NCBI RefSeq assembly: GCF_036549475.1
Contig: NZ_JAZHLI010000016.1
Span: 21,223-85,222, forward strand
Direction: 5' to 3'
Source of the DNA: Aurantimonas sp036549475
Lineage (GTDB): Bacteria; Pseudomonadota; Alphaproteobacteria; Rhizobiales; Rhizobiaceae
Length of the DNA: 64,000 nucleotides
Every line of letters begins with the position of its first letter. Positions within the stretch are counted from its first letter, which is position 1. Shown in pieces: positions 34,849-44,126 of the stretch. Below the pieces are notes generated by a model. The model saw only the letters and a list, made by a program, of their open reading frames with translations, had not been told where the DNA came from and made no database searches. The position numbers were made by a program, and so were the translations under genes.

Positions 34849-35742
34849 TCAGACGGAGACGTATTTGCGCCAGTCGTGTTCCTCCCGGAAGCCGAGGACG
34901 TCGCGGATCTTGCGATTGGACAGCGGCGCCTCGTAGGTGCCGAGTTCGCGGGCGACGGGAATTTGCGGGCAGTATTTGGCCAGGAACTCGGCCGTCGGCA
35001 TGTTGGCGGTGATCGTGTCGTTGGTGGCATTGAACACCTGGAAGCCGAGGCCGTCCTTGGCGATCGCGAGGTCCACCATCTGCCCCAGATCGCGTGCGTC
35101 GATGTAGCTCCAGGCATTGCGCTTGCGCGACATCGGGTCGGCGAGGAAGCCCGGGAACATGTCGTATTCGTGCGGCTCGATGACGTTGCCGATGCGCAGG
35201 GCGTAGATGTCGGCGCCCGAGCGCATGGCGAAGGCGCGGGCGGTCTTCTCGTTCACCACCTTCGACAGGCCGTAGCTGTCCATCGGGTCGATGTCGTAAT
35301 CCTCCTCCAGCGGGAACCGGTGGAAATCCTTGTCGCCTTCGGCGAAGCACACGCCGTAGGTCGTTTCGCTGGAGGCGATGACGATCTTGCGGATGCCCAG
35401 CTTCACCGCCGCCTCGATGACGTTGTAGGTGCCGATCGTGTTGACGCGGAAGGTCTCGTTGTCCGGCCGGATCAGGACGCGCGGGATCGCCGCGAAATGG
35501 ACCACCGCGTCGATCGCCGCCGGACCGGTGCCGGTCGCAAATTCCTCGAGCCCGAAATGGCTGGACAGGGCATTGTACATCTGGCCGCTGTCGGTGATGT
35601 CGGCATTCAGATTGTCGACGCCGTCATGGTCGAAGGGCACCAGATCGACGTTCAGCACCTTGTGGCCCTTGTCGAGGAGATAGGGGACCACGTGGCGTCC
35701 GGCCTTGCCGGTGCCGCCGGTGAAGACGATACGTTTGCTCAT
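34849..35742 (-). CDS. NAD-dependent epimerase/dehydratase family protein (extended SDR)
   Basis: 297 residues with an N-terminal Rossmann motif (VFTGGTGKAGRHV), VVHFAAIPRV, the catalytic triad region IASSETTYG, and Y157-x3-K161 in DSYGLSKVVNEK. It oxidises or epimerises a sugar or sugar acid; similarity is to UDP-glucose 4-epimerase and uronate dehydrogenase-type SDRs. It is downstream of a sugar ABC permease and ATPase on the same strand, so it probably acts on the imported sugar. The substrate is not determinable. Confidence 0.88.
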   Translation of the reverse strand: MSKRIVFTGGTGKAGRHVVPYLLDKGHKVLNVDLVPFDHDGVDNLNADITDSGQMYNALSSHFGLEEFATGTGPAAIDAVVHFAAIPRVLIRPDNETFRVNTIGTYNVIEAAVKLGIRKIVIASSETTYGVCFAEGDKDFHRFPLEEDYDIDPMDSYGLSKVVNEKTARAFAMRSGADIYALRIGNVIEPHEYDMFPGFLADPMSRKRNAWSYIDARDLGQMVDLAIAKDGLGFQVFNATNDTITANMPTAEFLAKYCPQIPVARELGTYEAPLSNRKIRDVLGFREEHDWRKYVSV

Positions 35743-35890
35743 TCGGGAATCTCCTTGTCAGTTCATGCGGCTCTGGCCGCAACGGTGCCACCGGTCGCTC
35801 CGGGCGGAACGGCGTGGTCGCGGCACGCGTCGTGCCGAGGTGGGGCAGTTCGCACGCCTGGCCAGTGGCGCGGCGTCGTCGCGGGCTGCG

Positions 35891-36889
35891 CTATTCGCGC
35901 AGCCTGAAGTTGCGGATACGGTCGAAGAGCACCGCCAGGATGATCGCGCCGCCGATGAAGGCGCCCTGCCAGAAGGCATTGATGCCGAGAAGCCCGAGGC
36001 TGTTGCGGATCACCTCGATCAGCCCTGCACCAACGAGGGCCCCGAAGGCCGTGCCGACGCCGCCGGCCAGATTGGCGCCGCCGATGACCGCTGCCGCAAT
36101 GACCTGCAGCTCCATGCCGGCGCCGATATTCGTCGTCACGGCGCCGAGCCAGCCGGTCTGGATGATGCCGGCAATGCCGGCGCTCAGGGCGGAGATCATG
36201 TAGACCGCCACCTTGATCGGCCGCACCGGAACGCCGGTGAGGGTGGCGGCATGCTCGTTGCCGCCGATGGCGAAGACATGCCGGCCGAACTTCGTCCAGC
36301 GCAGGACGAAGCCGGTGATCAGCGCCAGGACGACCATGTAGACGACGGGATTGGCGATGCCGAAGAAGAAGGCGCCGCCCCCCAGCGCCAGGAGCGCATC
36401 GTGATCCGGGCCGAACTCGAAGACCACCGTGTTGTTGGACACCACCATGGCCAGGCTGCGGGCGAGCGACAGCATGCCGAGGGTCACCACGAAGGGCGGG
36501 AAGTCGAGATAGGCGATGAGGACGCCGTTGAACGCGCCGACCAGCAGCGCGGTGCCGATCGCCGCGGCGATGCCGATCTCGATCGAATAACCGGCATGCA
36601 TGACGACGGCGAGCACCATCGAGCACAGGCACAGCACGGAGCCGACCGACAGGTCGATGCCGCCGCTGATGATAACCAGCGTCATGCCCAGCGCGACGAT
36701 CGCCGTGAAGGAGACGTTCCGGCTGATATTGTAGAGGTTCCGGCTCGTGGCGAAGGAATCGGTCGCGGCGGACAGATAGAGGCAGGCGACGACGAGGGCG
36801 ACCACCACCCAGAAGGTCTGGCTCGCAAATAGCGAGCTCAGCCAGCTTGGCTGCTTGTCTTCGATCGGTTGGTCCAGCGTGAATGCCAT
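35891..36889 (-). CDS. Sugar ABC transporter permease (RbsC/FrcC type)
   Basis: 332 residues and about ten helices, with the RbsC-type motifs FTAIVALGMTLVIISGGIDL, SVGSVLCLCSMV, GAFNGVLIAYLDFPPFVVTL, GRHVFAIGGNEHAATLTGVP and IAAAVIGGANLAGGVGTAFG. It is the membrane channel of a CUT2-type importer. It lies 56 bp downstream of the ATPase gene. The 148-bp gap to the SDR gene shows nothing notable. Confidence 0.92.
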   Translation of the reverse strand: MAFTLDQPIEDKQPSWLSSLFASQTFWVVVALVVACLYLSAATDSFATSRNLYNISRNVSFTAIVALGMTLVIISGGIDLSVGSVLCLCSMVLAVVMHAGYSIEIGIAAAIGTALLVGAFNGVLIAYLDFPPFVVTLGMLSLARSLAMVVSNNTVVFEFGPDHDALLALGGGAFFFGIANPVVYMVVLALITGFVLRWTKFGRHVFAIGGNEHAATLTGVPVRPIKVAVYMISALSAGIAGIIQTGWLGAVTTNIGAGMELQVIAAAVIGGANLAGGVGTAFGALVGAGLIEVIRNSLGLLGINAFWQGAFIGGAIILAVLFDRIRNFRLRE

Positions 36890-36945
36890 GGCGGGTGTCC
36901 TGGAGGTCGTCTCGGGGCTTGACGTGAGTGCGTCTCGACTGTGGA

Positions 36946-37686
<741 letters not shown>

Positions 37687-38347
37687 GTCAGACCGTCCCT
37701 CCCATGTCCATCTCCCGGCCCCTGCTTCCGTCTTCGGCTGCCGATCCGGTGATCCTCTAGGGACCGCGGAACCTGCCACAGCGGCATGTGAAGCAGGCCT
37801 CCGCGGCCGCGCGAACATCGCGTTTCGAGGGCGATAAGGCACGCTCGCCGCGCGGGCGTCAACGGGATTTGCGGGTATTTGTCGGCAATCCGGCATTTTT
37901 TACTTGTGTCGGAAAATACGGTTGACCGTCTTTACGGCCCACGCTTAGATACCGATCGGATGGCAACTTGGGTTGCAGCGCAGCAGCTTTCATGATGCGC
38001 TGCAATACTTCAGGAAGGCATGTTATCGGGCAGGGCGGCGCAGTCGAAACGGTGCCCGAAGCTGACTGTTTGCTGGCGTACCGTTCGGCGCGAGACGGTG
38101 GTGACGGTCAGCCCTGCCAGGCCTGCTGCCGGTGGCATCGGCACATAATGCGCGCCGGTTGGAAGCGTATCTGCGAGCGCGGGAGGCGCCCGCAGCGATC
38201 GGTGGGCCCACAATTGTACGGGTCCCGCCGCTGGAGTGTGCCGCTGCGGATCTGGGCAGCGGAAACCGGACTGCGGACGCCTAGCCGCTGCCGCAAGCGA
38301 AGCCGTCGCCATCCTTCGAGGGCGCGGGCAATCACTGGGAGGACGAT
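37687..38347. other. Long divergent regulatory region of the sugar transport module
   Basis: 661 bases between the ATPase gene and the binding-protein gene. A possible plus-strand promoter is TTGACC (37922-37927) with TAGATA about 18 bases on, which would give the binding-protein mRNA a leader near 390 nucleotides. No gene with homology is present. The length suggests operators for the FadR-type regulator encoded downstream, but I cannot point to a repeated operator. Confidence 0.5.
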
Positions 38348-39343
38348 ATGAAGACTTCGACGTTACTGGCCGCCGTGGCGGCCGCGGCGCTGACCCTTGG
38401 AGCCGGGCCGGCACTCGCCAAGAAGCAGCTGGTGATCGTGGTGAAGGGCCTCGACAACCCGTTCTTCGAGGCCATCAACCAGGGCTGCCAGAAATGGAAC
38501 CAGGAAAACGCCGATTCCGAGTATGAGTGCTTCTACACCGGTCCCGCCTCCACGTCCGACGAGGCCGGCGAGGCGCAGATCGTCCAGGACATGCTCGGCA
38601 AGGCCGATACGGCGGCGATGGCAATCTCGCCCTCCAACGCCAAGCTGATCGCCCAGACCCTGCGAACGTCCAGCCCGACGGTCCCGATCATGACCATCGA
38701 TGCGGATCTCGCCGAGGAGGATTCCGACCTGCGCCTGACCTATCTGGGCACCGACAACTACCTGATGGGCAAGCGGATCGGCGAATACATCGCCGAGGCG
38801 AAGCCGGACGGGGGCACGGTCTGTACCATTCAGGGCAATCCGGGGGCCGACAACATCCTGCGCCGTGCGCAGGGCATGCGCGACGCGCTCTCGGGCGAGG
38901 AAGGACTGCCGGCGCTGGCCGGCGAGGGCGGCTGGACAGAGGTGGCGGGCTGTCCGGTCTTCACCAATGACGACGGCGCCAGGGGCGTCCAGGCGATGAC
39001 CGACATCCTCGCCGCCAATCCGGACCTCGACGCCTTCGGGATCATGGGCGGGTGGCCGATGTTCGGCGCGCCACAGCCCTATCGCGATCTCATCGGACCC
39101 TTCGCCGACCGGATCGCCAACAACGACTTCGTCGTCGGCGCCGCCGACACGATCGGCGACCAGGTGGCGATTGCCGGCGAGGGGCTCGTGACCGCCCTGG
39201 TCGGCCAGCGGCCGTTCGAGATGGGCTACCTGGCACCCACGGTGATGATCGACCTGATCGAGGGCAAGACCGTCGAAGACCCGGTCTTCACCGGTCTCGA
39301 CGAATGCACCAAGGATACCGTCGACACCTGCATCCAGAAGTAA
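38348..39343 (+). CDS. Sugar ABC transporter periplasmic binding protein
   Basis: 331 residues. A signal peptide (LLAAVAAAALTLGAGPALA) precedes a RbsB-type fold: LVIVVKGLDNPFFEAINQGC, AMAISPSNAKLIAQTLRTSS, VPIMTIDADLAEEDSDLRL, TIQGNPGADNILRRAQGMRD. Two Cys pairs (NQGC...YECF and ECTKDTVDTC) suggest disulphides. It feeds the divergent permease/ATPase. GGAGGA precedes the ATG. The gene is followed by a perfect hairpin (39397-39429). Confidence 0.92.
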   Translation: MKTSTLLAAVAAAALTLGAGPALAKKQLVIVVKGLDNPFFEAINQGCQKWNQENADSEYECFYTGPASTSDEAGEAQIVQDMLGKADTAAMAISPSNAKLIAQTLRTSSPTVPIMTIDADLAEEDSDLRLTYLGTDNYLMGKRIGEYIAEAKPDGGTVCTIQGNPGADNILRRAQGMRDALSGEEGLPALAGEGGWTEVAGCPVFTNDDGARGVQAMTDILAANPDLDAFGIMGGWPMFGAPQPYRDLIGPFADRIANNDFVVGAADTIGDQVAIAGEGLVTALVGQRPFEMGYLAPTVMIDLIEGKTVEDPVFTGLDECTKDTVDTCIQK

Positions 39344-39783
39344 GGCGTCCCGGGAGCGGCCGGTCGCCTGCCGTTCCGGACCCATCGCCACGATCATCGG
39401 CCGCCTGCAGCATGTTTGCAGGCGGCCGACACGCGTCTGGCATGTGCCTGAAACGGATTGCGGTGCCGTCCGGGCCTGGGCTGATGGGACGGGACAGCGC
39501 CTCCGACGAGCCGCCGCATAATCCGGGGCCGTGACGTCTCGCGGCGACACGCGCGGAGCGCCACGGGAGCCGCCACCAATCCTCACGCGGGCGGGGACTG
39601 ACCCAAATGGGCGGACTCCGGACACATCCCGCAAGCGATGCGACGAAAGCTGCAGGCGCGGGTCATCGACGGGGCATGTCATCATATGTTGTTGTGAGGC
39701 CGGGGAGGCTCGGCAGCGCCGCTTTGCCAGGCGGAGAGCCGGGCGGGTGATCTGCGTCGCGCCGGGAGGAGGAGTGCGATGCG
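39344..39783. other. Spacer between binding-protein and regulator genes
   Basis: 440 bases. It contains the perfect 13-bp hairpin at 39397-39429. An imperfect palindrome around CATCATATGTTG (about 39680-39691) could be a FadR-type operator for autoregulation. No further gene is supported. Confidence 0.45.
39397..39429. terminator. Perfect 13-bp hairpin after the sugar-binding protein gene
   Basis: TCGGCCGCCTGCA (39397-39409) and TGCAGGCGGCCGA (39417-39429) are exact reverse complements with a 7-base loop. It has no T-run, but it is correctly placed 54 bases after the stop to end or protect the highly expressed binding-protein mRNA. Confidence 0.6.
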
Positions 39784-40524
39784 GTGACGGACAAAGCCAA
39801 GGACGACCGGCCCCTGACGGCACGGGTCGTGGACGAATTGCGCGAGCGGATCGAGGCGGGCGACTATGCGCCCGGGGACAGGCTGCCGACCGAGCCCGTG
39901 CTGGTCGCGCGTTTCGGCTACAGCCGGACGGTGATCCGCGAGGCGATTGCCGCGTTGCGCGCCGACAGGCTGGTGGAATCGCGGCAGGGGGTGGGCGTGT
40001 TCGTTCTCGGGCCACGCCAGCGCGAACAACTGCCGGCGCTGTTTGCCGATGCGAGCGACAAGATTTCCGACATCATCGAGGATCTGGAGCTGCGGCTGGG
40101 CATCGAGGTGGAGGCCGCCGGGCTCGCGGCCCTGCGCAGTTCACCGGCGCAGGAGGCGGAGATCCAGGCCCAGATCGAGAGTTTCGAGCGGGTGGTCGCG
40201 GAAGGGCGCTCCACCGAGAATGCCGATTTCGCCTTCCACATGGCCGTGGCCGCCGCCACCAACAACCAGCGCTTCAAGGCGTTTCTCGAGCATATCGGCC
40301 GGCGCATCATCCCGCGCGTCAAGTTCCGCACGGCGATGGGTGGCATCGATCCCCTGCCGAACCGCGACGAGGAACTGCTGGCCGAACATATCGCCGTCGC
40401 CGAGGCGATCTGGGCCCGCGACCCCGAGGCGGCGCGGGAGGCCATGCGCCGCCATCTGCAGGACTCCGTCAAACGCTACCGGGCCATCACCCGCGCGTCC
40501 CGCCCGGTGCATGGCAACGATTGA
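39784..40524 (+). CDS. FadR/GntR family transcriptional regulator
   Basis: 246 residues starting at GTG. A GntR winged helix at about 12-75 (LTARVVDELRERIEAGDYAP, GDRLPTEPVLVARFGYSRTV, IREAIAALRADRLVESRQGV) is followed by an all-helical FadR-type effector domain with the FCD pattern (ELRLGIEVEAAGLAAL, FHMAVAAATNN, HIAVAEAIWARDPEAAREAM). By position it probably controls the sugar transporter and SDR genes in response to a sugar acid. Confidence 0.9.
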   Translation: MTDKAKDDRPLTARVVDELRERIEAGDYAPGDRLPTEPVLVARFGYSRTVIREAIAALRADRLVESRQGVGVFVLGPRQREQLPALFADASDKISDIIEDLELRLGIEVEAAGLAALRSSPAQEAEIQAQIESFERVVAEGRSTENADFAFHMAVAAATNNQRFKAFLEHIGRRIIPRVKFRTAMGGIDPLPNRDEELLAEHIAVAEAIWARDPEAAREAMRRHLQDSVKRYRAITRASRPVHGND

Positions 40525-40631
40525 GCGCGGCGCGCCGGTCATCATCCGGTGGGGTCACGGACATCGTATGACCGTCGGGACGGACGCCACACGGTCCGGG
40601 CCTGTCGCGCGAGATCGCACGAGCGGGCGGT

Positions 40632-41024
40632 TCAGTTCTTTGCGGGCAGCAGCCCGGCCTGGTAGCGGATCGGCGTGCCGTGCGGCGTCGCTTCGGCGGC
40701 GCGGTGCCAGACCGTCTGGGCCGCATCCACGGCAGCGGCCGTGACCAGCCCACTGGTGGCTAGGACCTCTTCCAGCGCTGCGAGCCAGGCGGTGAAATAG
40801 GCATCCGCGGCGGCCTGCGGAGTGGTTTGGCCGGCGGGCAGGGCGGCGCAGGCCCGGCCGAGCGCGGCGGCCCAGTCGGGCCAGGCGAGGATGCCGCGCT
40901 CGTTGAGCGCGACCGTCATGGCGAAGGCCTTGGCCTGCCAGGGCTCGAAGAAGACCGGCTCGCCCGCCTCGTCGCGCGGCAGGCCCGGCGAAGCGGCAGC
41001 AAGGGTCTGCTCAGGCGCGCTCAA
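40632..41024 (-). CDS. Nitrile hydratase accessory protein (activator)
   Basis: About 130 residues matching the nitrile hydratase activator family: LPRDEAGEPVFFEPWQAKAF, AMTVALNERGILAWPDWAAAL, YFTAWLAALEEVLATSGLV and WHRAAEATPHGTPI. These proteins help insert the active-site metal and oxidise the cysteines. The likely start is TTG 41024 inside the end of the beta-subunit gene (14-base overlap), with homology beginning right there. It is the third gene of alpha-beta-activator. Confidence 0.82.
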   Translation of the reverse strand: MSAPEQTLAAASPGLPRDEAGEPVFFEPWQAKAFAMTVALNERGILAWPDWAAALGRACAALPAGQTTPQAAADAYFTAWLAALEEVLATSGLVTAAAVDAAQTVWHRAAEATPHGTPIRYQAGLLPAKN

Positions 41025-41673
41025 GATAGGGCTCCCAGGCATCGACGGAGACAAGATCGTCCGGCGAGGCGTCGCCGCCCCACAGCGTATGGGCATCGAA
41101 GACGATGGTGTAGAGCCAGTGCGCCTCATGATCGTCGCCCCTGGCGCTGGCATCGGCAAAGACGTGGAAGCCCTGCACCCGCTCGATCGTGCCGGTCTTC
41201 TCGCGGGCATAGGCGGGCAGGCGGACGTGATGGCGCGGCTGGAGGTTGCGGGTGCGTACCGGGTCTCCGGGCGCGAAGGCCGGCGTCCGGCCCTGCGGGT
41301 CGCGGTCGGCCGGGTTGCCCTTGGCAAGGGCCGTCGCGACGGCCTCGGCCTTCAGCACGCGGTTCGGCGGCACGGTCAGGTCGAGGGGGCGGCCGGCGCG
41401 CAATTCGCGATGGCTGACGAGGCCGTGGCGCAGAAGCAGCGTTTCCAGCCCCTTGATCCAGATCTCGTAATAGGACGAGCCGTAATAATCGGCCGGGTGC
41501 CGGTCCTCGCGGGCGGCGCGGCTTTCGTCGATCGACCAGTGGCCCATGGCACCGGCGGCGAGCGTCAGAGCCAGGGCGCGCCGTTCCCAGGGCGCATGGA
41601 AGAGCGGTTCGTCGGGCTCGGGCGCGATCGGGCCGAAGCCGTGGCGCCCGCCGAGATCGTGCGGGCCGTTCAC
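41011..41673 (-). CDS. nthB: Nitrile hydratase subunit beta
   Basis: 220 residues beginning with the classical MNGPHDLGGRHGFGPIAPEP motif (GTG start). WERRALALTLAAGAMGHWSI, YGSSYYEIWIKGLETLLLRH and the C-terminal SH3-like barrel RTRNLQPRHHVRLPAYAREK follow, ending LYTIVFDAHTLWG. It pairs with the alpha subunit to hydrate nitriles to amides. The GTG start overlaps the alpha stop by four bases. Confidence 0.93.
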   Translation of the reverse strand: MNGPHDLGGRHGFGPIAPEPDEPLFHAPWERRALALTLAAGAMGHWSIDESRAAREDRHPADYYGSSYYEIWIKGLETLLLRHGLVSHRELRAGRPLDLTVPPNRVLKAEAVATALAKGNPADRDPQGRTPAFAPGDPVRTRNLQPRHHVRLPAYAREKTGTIERVQGFHVFADASARGDDHEAHWLYTIVFDAHTLWGGDASPDDLVSVDAWEPYLERA

Positions 41674-42317
41674 GCTGCCGGCTCGCGCGCGGCATCCGAG
41701 GGCAGCGCCCGTTCGGTGCCGATCATGGAATTGCGGGTGACGAGGGCGGCCAGTGCGGCCTCGGACAGATCCTCGGTGCCTGCCGGGCGCTCGGGCACAA
41801 CGAGATAGCGCAGCTCGGCGGTGGAATCCCAAACCCGGACCGACACGCCGGCAGGCAGGTCCAGGCCGAATTCGCGCAGCACCCCGCGCGGATCGGACAC
41901 CGCCCGGGAGCGGTAGGGCGGCGATTTGTACCAGACCGGCGGCAGGCCGAGAACGCTCCACGGATAGCAGGAGCACAGGGTGCAGACGACGAGATTGTGG
42001 CGCTCGGGCGTGTTGAACACGGCCTGCATGTGCTCGCCCTGGCGCCCGGTGAAGCCGAGGGACGCGATGGCGGCGGTGGCGTCGCGTTCGAGCCAGGCGG
42101 CGTAGTCGGGGTCGGCCCATGCCTTCGCCACCACCATGGCGCCGTTGCGCGGTCCGATCCTCGATTCGTAGGTGTCGATGATCGCGTCGAGGGCGGCCGG
42201 ATCGACCATACCCTTCTCGGTCAGGATCGTCTCCAGCGCCATGACGCGGGCGGTCATCGGGTCGAGATGATTGTCGTGGTCGTGATGATGATCGTCCCTG
42301 CCGTGCGACCCCGTCAT
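41670..42317 (-). CDS. nthA: Nitrile hydratase subunit alpha, cobalt type
   Basis: 215 residues. The metal-binding claw is CTLCSC at residues 112-117; Thr at the second position is characteristic of cobalt enzymes (Ser in iron enzymes). Other family marks are GPRNGAMVVAKAWADPDYAA and VRVWDSTAELRYLVVPERP. The N-terminus (MTGSHGRDDHHHDHDNH) is unusually His/Asp-rich and may bind metal. ATG 42317 has GGAGG at good spacing. No cobalt transporter or amidase gene is adjacent. Confidence 0.94.
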   Translation of the reverse strand: MTGSHGRDDHHHDHDNHLDPMTARVMALETILTEKGMVDPAALDAIIDTYESRIGPRNGAMVVAKAWADPDYAAWLERDATAAIASLGFTGRQGEHMQAVFNTPERHNLVVCTLCSCYPWSVLGLPPVWYKSPPYRSRAVSDPRGVLREFGLDLPAGVSVRVWDSTAELRYLVVPERPAGTEDLSEAALAALVTRNSMIGTERALPSDAAREPAA

Positions 42318-42679
42318 GAATCCTCCCGGATGTTTCGTCGTGTCGGAGGCGTGCCCGCGGCCATACGGCATCGGACGACCGGCTCCTCTTCCGGCGCAGA
42401 TGATAGGCGCGGCGGGGGAATTTACCAACATGGCCACCGGGCCCGGGGACGTCGCGACGGCAGCCGGGCGTATTGCCCGTTGACCGGAACGGGTGTTGAG
42501 GCGCACGACAGGCCAACGACAGCATCTGCCCGAGACCGAACCGAGTGTCGGGAAGCACGATGCTGGGATCTCGTCAGTAGCGCGTCCTTCGTGCGTCCTG
42601 TCGGACACACGGCGCTCCAAGCGAAGCGGCGGCGCAAGGACTGCCCGCCGGTCGGCCCGATGCCCGGAGTATTGCCCCC
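42318..42679. other. Divergent region between nitrile hydratase and aminotransferase genes
   Basis: 362 bases with no supported gene. It must hold two divergent promoters, but I see no convincing consensus hexamers or strong palindrome. Confidence 0.5.
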
Positions 42680-44044
42680 ATGACGGTTCAGCCCAATTCG
42701 ATCGAGGGGCGCGACATCGCGTTCCACCTGCACAGCTACACCAATGCCCGCAAGCACGAAGCGGTCGGGCCGATCGTCATGGAATCGGGCGAGGGGGTGT
42801 ATGTCACCGACACCGACGGCAACCGCTACATCGAGGCGATGGCGGGGCTGTGGTCGGTCGCCGTGGGCTTCGGCGAGACGCGCCTCGTCGAGGCGGCGGC
42901 CCGGCAGATGCAGAAGCTGAACTACTACCACACCTTCACCCACAAATCGCACGGACCGGCGATCGAACTGGCCGAGAAGCTGGTGGCGATGGCGCCGGTG
43001 CCGATGTCGAAGGCCTATTTCACCAATTCGGGGTCCGAAGCCAACGACACGATGATCAAGCTGGTGCGCTACCGCTCGAACGCGCTCGGCCAGCCGCAGA
43101 AGAAGAAGATCATCAGTCGGAACCGTGGCTATCACGGCGTGACCCTGGCCTCGGCGAGCCTGACCGGCCTTCCCAACAACCATCGCGCCTTCGACCTGCC
43201 GATGTCCGGCATCCTGCATACGACCTGCCCGCATTACTGGCGCGAAGGCCGCGACGGCGAGAGCGAGGAGGCCTTTGCGACGCGCTGCGCCGACGATCTG
43301 GAGGCGATGATCCAGGCCGAGGGGCCGGAGACGGTCGCCGCCTTCATCGCCGAGCCGGTGATGGGTGCGGGCGGCGTGGTGGTGCCGCCAGCGACCTATT
43401 GGAAGAAGATCCAGGCGGTGCTGAAACGGCACGACATCCTGCTGGTCGCGGACGAGGTGATCTGCGGCTTCGGCCGGACGGGCAAGATGTTCGGCTGCCA
43501 GACCTACGGGATCGAGCCGGATATCCTGACGCTCTCCAAGGCGCTGTCGTCGTCCTATCTGCCGATCTCGGCGCTGCTGATCAACGAGAAGGTCTATGGG
43601 CCGGTGGCGGACCAGTCCTCCGAGATCGGCACGTTCGGCCATGGCTACACGGCCTCGGGTCATCCCGTGGCGGCTGCGGTGGCCCTGGAGAACCTGAAGA
43701 TCATCGAGGAGCGCGATCTTGTCGCCAATGCGCGCGAGATGGGCGAGGCGATGCAGGCCGGACTGCGCACGCTCGCGGACCATCCGCTGGTGGGCGAGGT
43801 GCGCGGCGTCGGCCTGATCGCGGCGATCGAGCTGGTTACCGACAAGCAGGCAAAACTGTCGATGCAGCCGCCGGGAGATCTGGCGGCGCGCGGCTTCGCG
43901 ATCATGCAGAAGCACGGCGTCATCTCCCGCGCCATGGGGGATGCGCTGGCCTTCTGCCCGCCGCTGATCGTCGAGAAAGAGCACATCGCCACCATCGTCG
44001 AGACGACGGCGCGCAGTCTCGACGAATTGCAGGCCAGCCTCTGA
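42680..44044 (+). CDS. Class III PLP-dependent aminotransferase
   Basis: 454 residues. It shows VYVTDTDGNRYIEAMAGLWS, the PLP phosphate-binding FTNSGSEANDTMIKL, NRGYHGVTLASASLTGL, AFIAEPVMGAGGVVVPP, LLVADEVICGFGRTGKMFG, and the Schiff-base lysine in LTLSKALSSSYLPISALL. It belongs to the omega-amino acid:pyruvate/taurine-type group, which transfers amino groups from terminal amines to pyruvate or similar. Substrate specificity is not readable. It is divergent from the nitrile hydratase genes, so a link through amine or nitrile metabolism is possible but unproven. Confidence 0.92.
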   Translation: MTVQPNSIEGRDIAFHLHSYTNARKHEAVGPIVMESGEGVYVTDTDGNRYIEAMAGLWSVAVGFGETRLVEAAARQMQKLNYYHTFTHKSHGPAIELAEKLVAMAPVPMSKAYFTNSGSEANDTMIKLVRYRSNALGQPQKKKIISRNRGYHGVTLASASLTGLPNNHRAFDLPMSGILHTTCPHYWREGRDGESEEAFATRCADDLEAMIQAEGPETVAAFIAEPVMGAGGVVVPPATYWKKIQAVLKRHDILLVADEVICGFGRTGKMFGCQTYGIEPDILTLSKALSSSYLPISALLINEKVYGPVADQSSEIGTFGHGYTASGHPVAAAVALENLKIIEERDLVANAREMGEAMQAGLRTLADHPLVGEVRGVGLIAAIELVTDKQAKLSMQPPGDLAARGFAIMQKHGVISRAMGDALAFCPPLIVEKEHIATIVETTARSLDELQASL

Positions 44045-44071
44045 CCACGGACCACCGCACCCCGTAACGGC

Positions 44072-44105
44072 CGGTCCTGCATCCGCCCTGGTCCGGGCAG
44101 GACCG
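44072..44105. terminator. Hairpin between convergent aminotransferase and LysR genes
   Basis: CGGTCCTGC (44072-44080) pairs perfectly with GCAGGACCG (44097-44105). It lies between two convergent stops and may serve both directions. Confidence 0.5.
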
Positions 44106-44126
44106 ACCTACGCGCTGTGCCTCGTC

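Noticed and set aside
37920..38347. Riboswitch in the leader of the sugar-binding protein gene
   Set aside because: No known riboswitch core sequence and no convincing terminator/antiterminator pair could be seen by eye.
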